Source: WVWN01 sp964563535 (GTDB lineage Bacteria > RBG-13-66-14 > B26-G2 > WVWN01). From it: a stretch of 14,805 nt of DNA. The notes beneath the pieces are model-generated. The model did not search any database and had not been told where the DNA came from. It saw only the letters and a program-made list of their open reading frames with translations. Positions 6,259 through 12,302 of the stretch are shown here, piece by piece. Made by a program: the position numbers and the translations under genes. The stretch covers positions 1 through 14,805 of the forward strand of contig CAZLXP010000064.1 in assembly GCA_964563535.1 (NCBI GenBank), in the 5' to 3' direction. Positions within the stretch are counted from its first letter, which is position 1. Each line of letters begins with the position of its first letter.

Positions 6259-7365
6259 ATGGGAAATTCAGTTGCGCGGGTGCGTTTTTCGGTGGCCGCC
6301 GCGGCGTTTTTCGTTTTAATCGCCGCCGCGTTAGTCCGCGTCTTACGCCCATTTCCTACGATATTTTTTACTTTTTTCTTACTTAATTGCGGCGCCGGGC
6401 CTTTAGGACCTAAGGCCGTTAATTGGGTTTCGGTGGCTTGGACGGGCGTTGACGTTAAAGGAATTGCTGCGGATAAAGACGGGAACGTATGGCTCGCGGG
6501 CGAGTACCCGCCGCTTACCAGCGATAGCCGTGGCCGATTATTATGTTGGAATGGCTCAGCGCTGAGAGAGGTTTATGTTGTTGAAGAAAAAAATAGTACG
6601 CTTTGTGACGTGGATTTCGCCGGTGGTGTCGGTTGGGCCGTAGGCGGTTACGTAGAGGGCAACAGTAGCGAACCCGTCTTATTGAAATACGAGAAGGGGG
6701 ATTGGGCACGGGTTCTAGATATTCCCGTCTCTGGTTCTCCGTTTTTCGCGGTGGCCGCTTTGGCCCGTGATTCGTTTTGGGTTATCGCGTCGGCTAGTAT
6801 TTATAAATACGACGCCGGTAATTGGTCGCAGGCGTACGAACTCCCGGGAGTTAACGGCGTCGCCGCCGGCCCTTCGGGCGTCGTCGTGGCCTGGCCCATA
6901 GCAGATTTCATTTGGGTTTTTAACGGTAAGAACTGGGTAAAGGAATTTGTCGATTTGCCTCCCGGCTTTTCGTTGGCCGGTATCACCGGGGTTTCTGTTA
7001 CGGAGGGCGCCGTTTACTTAATAGGCTTAGTCTATAATGGTCCCTATGACTTCAACGCGATAATAAGGCGCGACTTAGCGCCCGCCGGCGCAGGCGCGTA
7101 CGAGCTTTCGTTCTACGCCCCGCACGGCCCTTACGTCTACTATCAGAACTGTATCGCTTTCCGGGACGAAAAAAACGGGCTTACACTCGGGCCGCAAACG
7201 CATATTATATGCGAAGAAGGTATATTCTACGAAGGGTTATTACCTATTGAAGTTGGTTCGCCCGAAGGCGTGGTATGGTCTGAAGAAGGTAAATATTGGA
7301 TGTATTCCCTACATGAGGGTGGGACTTATTACCTTTATTATTTAAATAGCTACAAACCCCTTTGA
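6259..7365 (+). CDS. Putative surface lipoprotein, second paralogue of the pair
   Basis: A 368-residue protein of unrecognised family. It resembles the product of 4399-5565: near-identical signal core (FFVLIAAA at 17-24), propeller-like repeats (KDGNVWLAGE, YEKGDWARVLDI, YDAGNWSQAYEL, FNGKNWVKEF), and IIRRDLAPAGAGAYEL matching IIKRDPAPAGQGRYEL. Odd point: where the paralogue has its lipobox cysteine this protein has L25, and a second hydrophobic run (RPFPTIFFTFFLLNC, 30-44) ends in C44-GAG, an imperfect lipobox with N at -1. It may therefore carry a doubled signal sequence, or be membrane-anchored rather than lipidated. Start chosen at the ATG at 6259, 17 bases after the barrel gene's stop and with AAAGG upstream; the in-frame ATG at 6127 would overlap the barrel gene by 115 bases and add an arginine-rich, shadow-like N-terminus. 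Codons are A/T-ending more often than in the neighbours. Confidence 0.75.
   Translation: MGNSVARVRFSVAAAAFFVLIAAALVRVLRPFPTIFFTFFLLNCGAGPLGPKAVNWVSVAWTGVDVKGIAADKDGNVWLAGEYPPLTSDSRGRLLCWNGSALREVYVVEEKNSTLCDVDFAGGVGWAVGGYVEGNSSEPVLLKYEKGDWARVLDIPVSGSPFFAVAALARDSFWVIASASIYKYDAGNWSQAYELPGVNGVAAGPSGVVVAWPIADFIWVFNGKNWVKEFVDLPPGFSLAGITGVSVTEGAVYLIGLVYNGPYDFNAIIRRDLAPAGAGAYELSFYAPHGPYVYYQNCIAFRDEKNGLTLGPQTHIICEEGIFYEGLLPIEVGSPEGVVWSEEGKYWMYSLHEGGTYYLYYLNSYKPL
6294..6331 (+). repeat. 38-bp signal-sequence repeat, copy 2
   Basis: Second copy of the repeat at 4479-4516, encoding AAAAFFVLIAAA in the second lipoprotein. The next codon is TTA (Leu) where copy 1 has TGC (Cys). Confidence 0.8.
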
Positions 7366-7385
7366 ATTTTCCCGGCTTAAAAGTT

Positions 7386-7410
7386 AAAAACGGCGGCCTT
7401 TCGGCCGCCG
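7386..7410 (-). terminator. Bidirectional terminator between converging operons
   Basis: An 8-bp stem (7391-7398 with 7403-7410) and loop TTTC. Read on the minus strand it is followed by TTTTT (7390-7386) and a second T run, a good terminator for the operon ending at 7431. Read on the plus strand a weaker CTTAGTTTT follows, about 25 bases after the stop at 7365. Its stem resembles that of the terminator at 2842-2867. Confidence 0.75.
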
Positions 7411-7430
7411 CTTAGTTTTCGCATAAATTC

Positions 7431-8450
7431 TTATTGGATATCGCCGGTGACGGCGGCGCCGGGGGGGACCTCCACCTCGGGCCACACGCGCGTCCCCGGC
7501 TCGAGGCGCGCCGCCGTCCCGACGTGCGCGCCGTCGCCCACCACGGCGCCGTCCACCACGGCCTCCGCGCCTATCACGACCCCTTCCCCCAATATGCTCC
7601 CCGCGACCGCGGCCCCCTCGCCGACGGTGACGTCGTCCAACAAAAGCGACGCCTCGACGACGGCGTTAGCGCCGACCTCGCAGCGGGCGCCGAGGGCCGA
7701 GCGGCCGCCGACCGCGGCCTCCGCGTTTATCCGGCAGCCGCCGCCTCCCAGAAATCGCGCCTCTTTAACGGGCCATAATTTCAATTGCGCGGCCAAAAGG
7801 TCGTGCGCCGTCGCGATGGGGAACCAGGGGCCCGCGGCCCGGACGACCTTCACGGCTCGAGCCGCGGCGTAGTCCTCCAAGGCCGCGGTGAACTCCAGCT
7901 CGCCCCGCGGCGACGGCTTGAGCCGCCTTATATAATCGAATATCTTCTCGTCGACCTTATACAAGCCGGTATTGACCAAGGCCGCGCCGCCACCGCCGGC
8001 CTTTTCGGATATCCCGCGCAGGAGGCCGCTATCGATTTTCAAAACGCCTAAGCGGTCGGCTGAGCGCGTGGGGGCGCCGAGGACCGCGGCGCCGGGGGCG
8101 GCCGCGACGGCCGCGACGTTCGCGCCGCCGTAGTAGTCGTCGCCGTTGACGACCAGGAACTCGCCGGCGACGGCGCCTCGAGCCGCGGCCACGGCGTCCG
8201 CGGTGCCCCGCGGTTCGGCCTGCGTCACGTATACGAGGGGAAGGCCCGCGTATTCAGGCCCGAACGCCTCGCGGACCATCTCGGCGCGATAATTAACGAC
8301 GACCACCGCCTCGTCGGCCACGGCCGCCAACGCCTCGAGGGTGTGAGCCAGGAGCGGCTTCCCCAAAAGCGGCAGGACCGGCTTAGGGCGCGTTAGCGTT
8401 AGCGGGTACGTCCGCGTCGACTTGCCCGCGGCCAGTACGACGGCCTTCAT
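7431..8450 (-). CDS. Sugar-1-phosphate nucleotidylyltransferase with C-terminal hexapeptide (left-handed beta-helix) domain
   Basis: A 339-residue cytoplasmic enzyme that makes an NDP-sugar from NTP and sugar-1-phosphate. The N-terminal Rossmann-like domain (1-230) has the nucleotide-binding signature LAAGKSTR (6-13) with RPKPVLPLLGKP (21-32), GTADA (82-86) for the base, GDD (103-105) with D104 as the likely metal ligand, and NTGLY (160-164) with GELE (173-176) in the sugar pocket. Residues 238-339 are hexapeptide repeats (INAEAAVGGRSALGARCEVG and onward) as in GlmU-like archaeal/bacterial enzymes, giving oligomerisation and perhaps an acetyltransferase site. Which sugar and nucleotide are used is not readable. 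The ATG at 8450 overlaps the upstream stop as ATGA, so translation is coupled. A longer reading to 8690 only shadows the upstream gene in another frame. Likely supplies an envelope polysaccharide or glycosylation pathway. Confidence 0.85.
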   Translation of the reverse strand: MKAVVLAAGKSTRTYPLTLTRPKPVLPLLGKPLLAHTLEALAAVADEAVVVVNYRAEMVREAFGPEYAGLPLVYVTQAEPRGTADAVAAARGAVAGEFLVVNGDDYYGGANVAAVAAAPGAAVLGAPTRSADRLGVLKIDSGLLRGISEKAGGGGAALVNTGLYKVDEKIFDYIRRLKPSPRGELEFTAALEDYAAARAVKVVRAAGPWFPIATAHDLLAAQLKLWPVKEARFLGGGGCRINAEAAVGGRSALGARCEVGANAVVEASLLLDDVTVGEGAAVAGSILGEGVVIGAEAVVDGAVVGDGAHVGTAARLEPGTRVWPEVEVPPGAAVTGDIQ

Positions 8451-10210
8451 TCGCTCTCTCCTGCGGGGGCCACGCCACCCGTTTCGGTCGTCGCGGCCGC
8501 CGGTACGGCCTCGGCGGCGGGCGCCGCGCGCGCGGGGAACGACGCTAGCCGCGCGGCGAAGTTGTGCCACTCGAGGGCGACCAATATGCCGTCGTACGTG
8601 TAACAGGCGCGGAAAGGCCCCGGCTCGAGGCGGAAGACGCGGCCAAGGAGCCTTTCGCCGCCGACAACTACGGCCTGGAATCCTTGCCACGTGACGCGAG
8701 CGGGCCGGCCGCCGGCGGGAACGCAGAATTCGAACGGCGGCTTGGCGTCTTCGGCCGGTACGGCGACGGCGGCGCCGAGCGCTATGAATTCGGCGAAAGC
8801 GGGGCCGTCGGCGCTAGTCGGCGACACGCCGCGCAACGGCTCGCAGGGGGTTACGCCCTCGACGACCCGGTCGAAGATTTCGCCGTAGATATGGACCGCG
8901 GCGGGCTGTGGCGGCGACTTCTCGTACCAGGCGGCCAAACCGCCGGCCGGCGCGCCGCCGCAATATATTTCGTAAAAAAGTTCGGCCGCGTTTTTCAAGC
9001 CGGGTATCTCCGCGGTTATGGGGTGCGCGCCGCGCCCTTCGACTTTCGGCTCGCCCGCGAGCGCGAACTTGGTCAACGTCGCCGGCTCAGCGGCCGTCGC
9101 CAGCGCGACGCGGAGCTGAGGTACCGGCCTCCCGGGCGCCGCGACCGCCCGGCCGTCTACTTCAAGCCAGTCGTACCCGGCTAGAAGATTTCCGGCGAAG
9201 ACCCCCAGGCCCGTCGCGAAGCGGACCAACTTTCCCTCCGCGCGATATGACGCCGCGAGCCGCTCGAGCTCTCCCCGGCCTTCGACGGCGGGCCACCATC
9301 CCCACGGCGCGGCGTCGGGGTCTTCGGCCGCGCTTTCGAGGGGTGCTTGCTGTGAGGGTTCCACCGTAAAGGTCCCGGTTATAATATTCCCGGCGACGCG
9401 GCCGTCGAAGGATTGGCCGGCGCGCGTCAGGTCGCCCGGGTCGGGCGGCCGGGACGTCGTCGCCGCTACCGGCAAATGCAACCGAAGTGCCGTCGGCCTG
9501 GGCGGCAGTATAAACGGTAGGTACGCCACGGCCGGGCTTTGGTATAAAAAGCCGCGGGGCCGCTGCGGTTCGGCGGAGGGGCTCGTCCCGTAGCCGGTTC
9601 CGTCGACGTAGCTTACGACCGCGCCGTCGGCGTCGAACCAGACGCGTACGTAGTTGTCGGCGCCGCGGCCCGTCCAAAAGCCGCCGGCGTCGCGGCCCCG
9701 ATACGACGACGTCCGCCCGGACGTAAGCTCGAGGGCCGTAAGATTCGTTCGATTCGGTTCGCGCGGCGCCGTCGCGAGGGGAAGCGGCGCGCCCTCGAAG
9801 GTTACGAACGCCGGCGGTCGCGCGCCGCGGCTCTCGGCCACGTTTCCGAACTCGTCCACTATTTTCAGATGCCAGGAGCGGCCGACGCGATAGCGGAACG
9901 CGCCGCCGCCCCATCGCCCGGAGAGGTAGTGGACCGGCCGGTCCGGCCGGCGCGCGGCGACGACGGCCAGCTCGTCGCTCACTACCCCCCGGCCGTCGGC
10001 CCAACGCCGGATGCGGAGCCGGCATCCGGTCACGACGAACGGCCCCCCGGAATCGCGCCGCGATCCCAATTCGACGCGGCTTACCCAGCCCACCGGTACG
10101 CCGCGGGATTGTATGGCGAAATATTCCGCCGGCCCGCGCCGCGCGTGGCCGCAGCACACACATAAGGCCGCTGCCGTCGCCATAATCTTAGCCGGGGCCC
10201 TTAAATGCAT
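8447..10210 (-). CDS. Large secreted protein with a probably inactive transglutaminase-like domain
   Basis: 587 residues, no confident family. It begins with a signal-like segment (R4, K8, hydrophobic 9-19 ending in CVCC at 17-20). The start of the mature protein (FAIQSRGVPVGWVSRVE, 31-47) resembles the G-x-x-x-G opening of secreted transglutaminase-like proteins. Residues 311-360 follow the core fold pattern: GRGELERLAASYRAEG, VRFATGLGVFAG, then YDWLEVDGRAVAAPG. Where active enzymes have Cys, His and Asp this one shows L315, Y346 and A358, so the triad appears lost. The remainder (380-555) is beta-rich and the tail is an Ala/Pro/Thr-rich linker. The ATG at 10210 lacks a clear Shine-Dalgarno sequence; M10 is an alternative. 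It lies 32 bases after the DUF4321 gene and overlaps the nucleotidylyltransferase start by 4 bases. It may be a binding or scaffold protein in the envelope. Domain call is moderate, role unknown. Confidence 0.6.
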   Translation of the reverse strand: MHLRAPAKIMATAAALCVCCGHARRGPAEYFAIQSRGVPVGWVSRVELGSRRDSGGPFVVTGCRLRIRRWADGRGVVSDELAVVAARRPDRPVHYLSGRWGGGAFRYRVGRSWHLKIVDEFGNVAESRGARPPAFVTFEGAPLPLATAPREPNRTNLTALELTSGRTSSYRGRDAGGFWTGRGADNYVRVWFDADGAVVSYVDGTGYGTSPSAEPQRPRGFLYQSPAVAYLPFILPPRPTALRLHLPVAATTSRPPDPGDLTRAGQSFDGRVAGNIITGTFTVEPSQQAPLESAAEDPDAAPWGWWPAVEGRGELERLAASYRAEGKLVRFATGLGVFAGNLLAGYDWLEVDGRAVAAPGRPVPQLRVALATAAEPATLTKFALAGEPKVEGRGAHPITAEIPGLKNAAELFYEIYCGGAPAGGLAAWYEKSPPQPAAVHIYGEIFDRVVEGVTPCEPLRGVSPTSADGPAFAEFIALGAAVAVPAEDAKPPFEFCVPAGGRPARVTWQGFQAVVVGGERLLGRVFRLEPGPFRACYTYDGILVALEWHNFAARLASFPARAAPAAEAVPAAATTETGGVAPAGESE

Positions 10211-10242
10211 ATTCGTAACCGTAAGCGAGATGATTCCGCGGG

Positions 10243-10506
10243 TTAAAGCTTGCTGAGGATAAGGCCGGCGCCGATAATGCCGATCACGGTCAAGACGTTT
10301 ATTTTCAGAATCAGGCCGAAGGTGAGCGTTAGGATGTGGAGGTTGAGCATAGCGGGCTCGAGGCCGAAGGTTATGCTTTTCAGGAAGAAATTTTTTACGC
10401 CGCCCTCCGGCAAATAGGCGCCCAGAAGCTCGCCGACCATCGTCCCCAAGAGGGCGCCTATTACGACGATGATTAGACCTTTAAGAAGGCTTTTGCCTGC
10501 CGGCAT
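10243..10506 (-). CDS. DUF4321 small inner-membrane protein
   Basis: An 87-residue membrane protein, first gene of a three-gene minus-strand operon. It has hydrophobic segments at about 8-31, 50-66 and 68-86 with a glycine-rich first helix (KGLIIVVIGALLGTMVGELL) and a C-terminal LTFGLILKIN (60-69) followed by VLTVIGIIGAG, the pattern I recognise for DUF4321. Function is unknown for the family. The start is set at the ATG at 10506, with AGGGAG eight bases upstream; extending to 10542 would add twelve residues without better signals. The secreted protein's start lies 32 bases after its stop, so co-transcription is likely. A link to envelope assembly is inferred only from its partners. Confidence 0.75.
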   Translation of the reverse strand: MPAGKSLLKGLIIVVIGALLGTMVGELLGAYLPEGGVKNFFLKSITFGLEPAMLNLHILTLTFGLILKINVLTVIGIIGAGLILSKL

Positions 10507-10616
10507 TTCTATCGCTCCCTTCCGCGCGTAAGGCCCGCGCATACCGGCCGTTCGTACCTAAAAAGCGGGGTTCACGTATACCGCGGCGCCGGCTGGTTTT
10601 CCTTTCGGCGTTTACT

Positions 10617-10630
10617 GGCCGGCGCCGGCC
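10617..10630. repeat. Perfect 14-bp palindrome, candidate operator between divergent operons
   Basis: GGCCGGCGCCGGCC is its own reverse complement and shares the GGCGCC core with the palindrome at 2820-2835. Its position between divergent genes would suit a regulator of either, but GC-rich composition raises the chance of random occurrence. Confidence 0.3.
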
Positions 10631-10736
10631 CGAACCTCCCGGTTGCCGCGACGCGCCATATTAGCACAGGTCCCGGCGGCGGAAAAGGTTTTTATATCGC
10701 CGCGGCGCGGGGGCTCGTCTTCCCGCCTTAAATCCC

Positions 10737-10765
10737 TTGACTACGAAGTTTCGTTGTGATAGGTT
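10737..10765 (+). promoter_or_regulatory. Weak candidate promoter of the TPR gene
   Basis: TTGACT (10737-10742), a 17-base spacer and TAGGTT (10760-10765). The -35 box is good and the -10 box poor. An excellent Shine-Dalgarno sequence (AGGAGG, 10778-10783) follows, seven bases before the GTG start. Confidence 0.35.
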
Positions 10766-10790
10766 TAATTAAAACAAGGAGGAAGTTCCG

Positions 10791-11948
10791 GTGCGCAAGA
10801 GAATAATCGTCTGGTACGTCGTTTTGCTGCTGGCGGCGAGCGGCGCGGCCTTTGCGAAATCCTGGCGCGTGGCGGGCGCGATCGTCCACATGCGGGAAGG
10901 AGAGTACCAAGCCGCGATCAAACTTCTCCACGAGGACGTCGCCGAGTCGCCGGGTAACGCGGAAGCCTGGGGTTATCTGGGCGACGCGTACGCCCACGAA
11001 GGCGAATTCATAAAGGGGGCGGAGAGCTGGGCCCGCGCGGAAGACATATACGCCCAGAAGAATAAGAAGAAAGAGATCGATAAGATACTCCAGAGCCGCG
11101 AATTTTTTTGGGCCCAGGCCTTTAATGAAGCGCACAAGGCTTTCGCCCGGGCATTGCGTTTTAACGACCCCGCGTTCGTCCCGGGCGAGGGGGAGACCAT
11201 GACCGCCGATCTGGACAAGGCGGAAGAGGGATTCATCGCGACGCAGCACGTCTTCAGCGCCCACCCCAAAACGCTTTTCTTGCTGGGTATGGTTTACGAG
11301 GAGAAAGCTACGTACTACGGCGGGTTGGATGCCGACGCGCTGGTCGATGTTACCGATTACGACGTCGATACCGGCGCGGCGGCCCAGCGCCAGGTAAAAG
11401 CCGGCGCTTACGCCGACGAGATGTGGGACAAAGCGATGGACGCGTATGAAACGGCGGTGGCGTTGAAGCGAACCGACATGGCCGGGCCGAAGTGGGACGA
11501 AAAGACGCCGCTCAGCGATTACCTCGTCAAAACCGTTAACTCGTACTTACACCGAGAGAAGTACGAACGGGCGCTTTCCGTTATCGAGCCGCTGTTGGCG
11601 GAGATGCCTGACGATTTAATGCTATGGAACGCCAAGGCCGCCGTACTCGACAAATTGGGCCGCACGGCCGAAGCTATCGAGGCGCTAAGGACCGTGGCGG
11701 AAAAGACCGCGGACCAAAAGAAGAAAGCTGAGGTCCTCGGCGAGATTGGCGCTTATTATTTGAAGAAGGATTACCAGGGCCGCGACCCCAAGAAGGCTAT
11801 TGAGGTTTTGGAGCAAGCGTTGGTGTTGGCCCCCGACGACTATCGCATCTACCTTAACCTGGGCAAGGCTTACGGCGAAATTGGCGAGTTCCAAAAGGGT
11901 AAAGACTACCTCATCAAGGGGCAAGAGCTTTACGAAAAACAAGGATAA
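10791..11948 (+). CDS. Periplasmic tetratricopeptide repeat (TPR) protein
   Basis: A 385-residue exported protein built of TPR helical hairpins, which act as protein-binding scaffolds. A Sec signal peptide (R2, K3, R4, hydrophobic 5-19) cleaves after AFA (20-22). TPR-like units are visible at about 36-90 (GEYQAAIKLL, AEAWGYLGDAYAHEGEF), 243-298 (KYERALSVIEPLL, DLMLWNAKAAVLDKLGR) and 312-383 (KKAIEVLEQALVLAPDDYRI, YLNLGKAYGEIGEFQKG); the region between is less regular and includes an aspartate-rich loop (178-194). The GTG start has AGGAGG seven bases upstream and leads straight into the signal peptide. The binding partner is unknown. The zinc-ribbon gene begins 51 bases downstream on the same strand and shares a terminator, so the two probably form one transcript. 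Confidence 0.85.
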   Translation: MRKRIIVWYVVLLLAASGAAFAKSWRVAGAIVHMREGEYQAAIKLLHEDVAESPGNAEAWGYLGDAYAHEGEFIKGAESWARAEDIYAQKNKKKEIDKILQSREFFWAQAFNEAHKAFARALRFNDPAFVPGEGETMTADLDKAEEGFIATQHVFSAHPKTLFLLGMVYEEKATYYGGLDADALVDVTDYDVDTGAAAQRQVKAGAYADEMWDKAMDAYETAVALKRTDMAGPKWDEKTPLSDYLVKTVNSYLHREKYERALSVIEPLLAEMPDDLMLWNAKAAVLDKLGRTAEAIEALRTVAEKTADQKKKAEVLGEIGAYYLKKDYQGRDPKKAIEVLEQALVLAPDDYRIYLNLGKAYGEIGEFQKGKDYLIKGQELYEKQG

Positions 11949-11999
11949 GGCTGCGACGAGCCCGCACCGCGGCGGGGCCGCTTCGCGGAGGTGGGTTTT

Positions 12000-12248
12000 A
12001 TGAGGTGCCCGGCGTGCGGCGGGCCGTTGGTCCCGGACGAGCTCCAGCTCGGCTTATACCAATGCGCCCAATGCGGCGAAGTGGAGGTTGACGAGGGCGG
12101 TGCCTACGTCCGCGGCCGCTTCTACGAAGTGGGGGACGACGGGGAGGCCGCGTCCTTCGACGAGTGGGATGGGCCGCCGGAGGACTACGTGCCTACGTGG
12201 GAAGACGTGTTCGCCGGGGACGAGTTCACCCCGCCCCAGGAAGAATAA
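12000..12248 (+). CDS. Small zinc-ribbon protein with acidic tail
   Basis: 82 residues. Two CxxC knuckles, CPAC (3-6) and CAQC (23-26), form a rubredoxin/TFIIB-like zinc ribbon at the N-terminus; the remainder is strongly acidic and probably disordered (DDGEAASFDEWDGPPEDY and similar). No signal peptide, so cytoplasmic. Such ribbons bind nucleic acid or protein; nothing here tells which. The ATG at 12000 is preferred to the GTG at 11991 because GGAGG (11987-11991) lies eight bases before the ATG and overlaps the GTG. It follows the TPR gene and is followed by a strong terminator. Confidence 0.75.
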   Translation: MRCPACGGPLVPDELQLGLYQCAQCGEVEVDEGGAYVRGRFYEVGDDGEAASFDEWDGPPEDYVPTWEDVFAGDEFTPPQEE

Positions 12249-12276
12249 GAGGTTGGGGCGACTTAGGCGTTAAACG

Positions 12277-12302
12277 CCGCCGGCTAGCCGGCGGTTTTTT
12301 TT
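12277..12302 (+). terminator. Rho-independent terminator of the TPR/zinc-ribbon operon, overlapping the opposite gene's 3' end
   Basis: A perfect 18-bp palindrome (CCGCCGGCTAGCCGGCGG, 12277-12294) followed by T8 (12295-12302), about 28 bases beyond the stop codon. The CTAG at its centre contains the TAG stop codon (minus strand, 12286-12284) of the converging TatD-radical SAM gene, and the T run encodes that protein's last lysines. Confidence 0.85.

Larger units (their letters stand above)
10507..10790. other. Divergent intergenic region with a 14-bp palindrome
   Basis: 284 bases between the divergent DUF4321 and TPR genes. No open frame with coding character was seen. It holds a perfect palindrome GGCCGGCGCCGGCC at 10617-10630, a related GC palindromic stretch near 10581-10593, an AT-rich patch at 10684-10697, and the TPR gene's promoter and Shine-Dalgarno sequence at the right edge. 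For the minus-strand operon TTTTCC (10690-10685) and TAATAT (10667-10662) with a 17-base spacer are a weak promoter candidate. Confidence 0.5.

Noticed and set aside
8451..8690. N-terminal extension of the nucleotidylyltransferase
   Set aside because: The added residues are an out-of-frame shadow of the upstream gene; the family's N-terminal MKAVVLAAG begins exactly at 8450 with an ATGA overlap.
9162..10163. 333-residue minus-strand frame inside the pseudo-transglutaminase gene
   Set aside because: Arginine-dominated shadow of 8447-10210 in a different frame; no signal peptide or motif.
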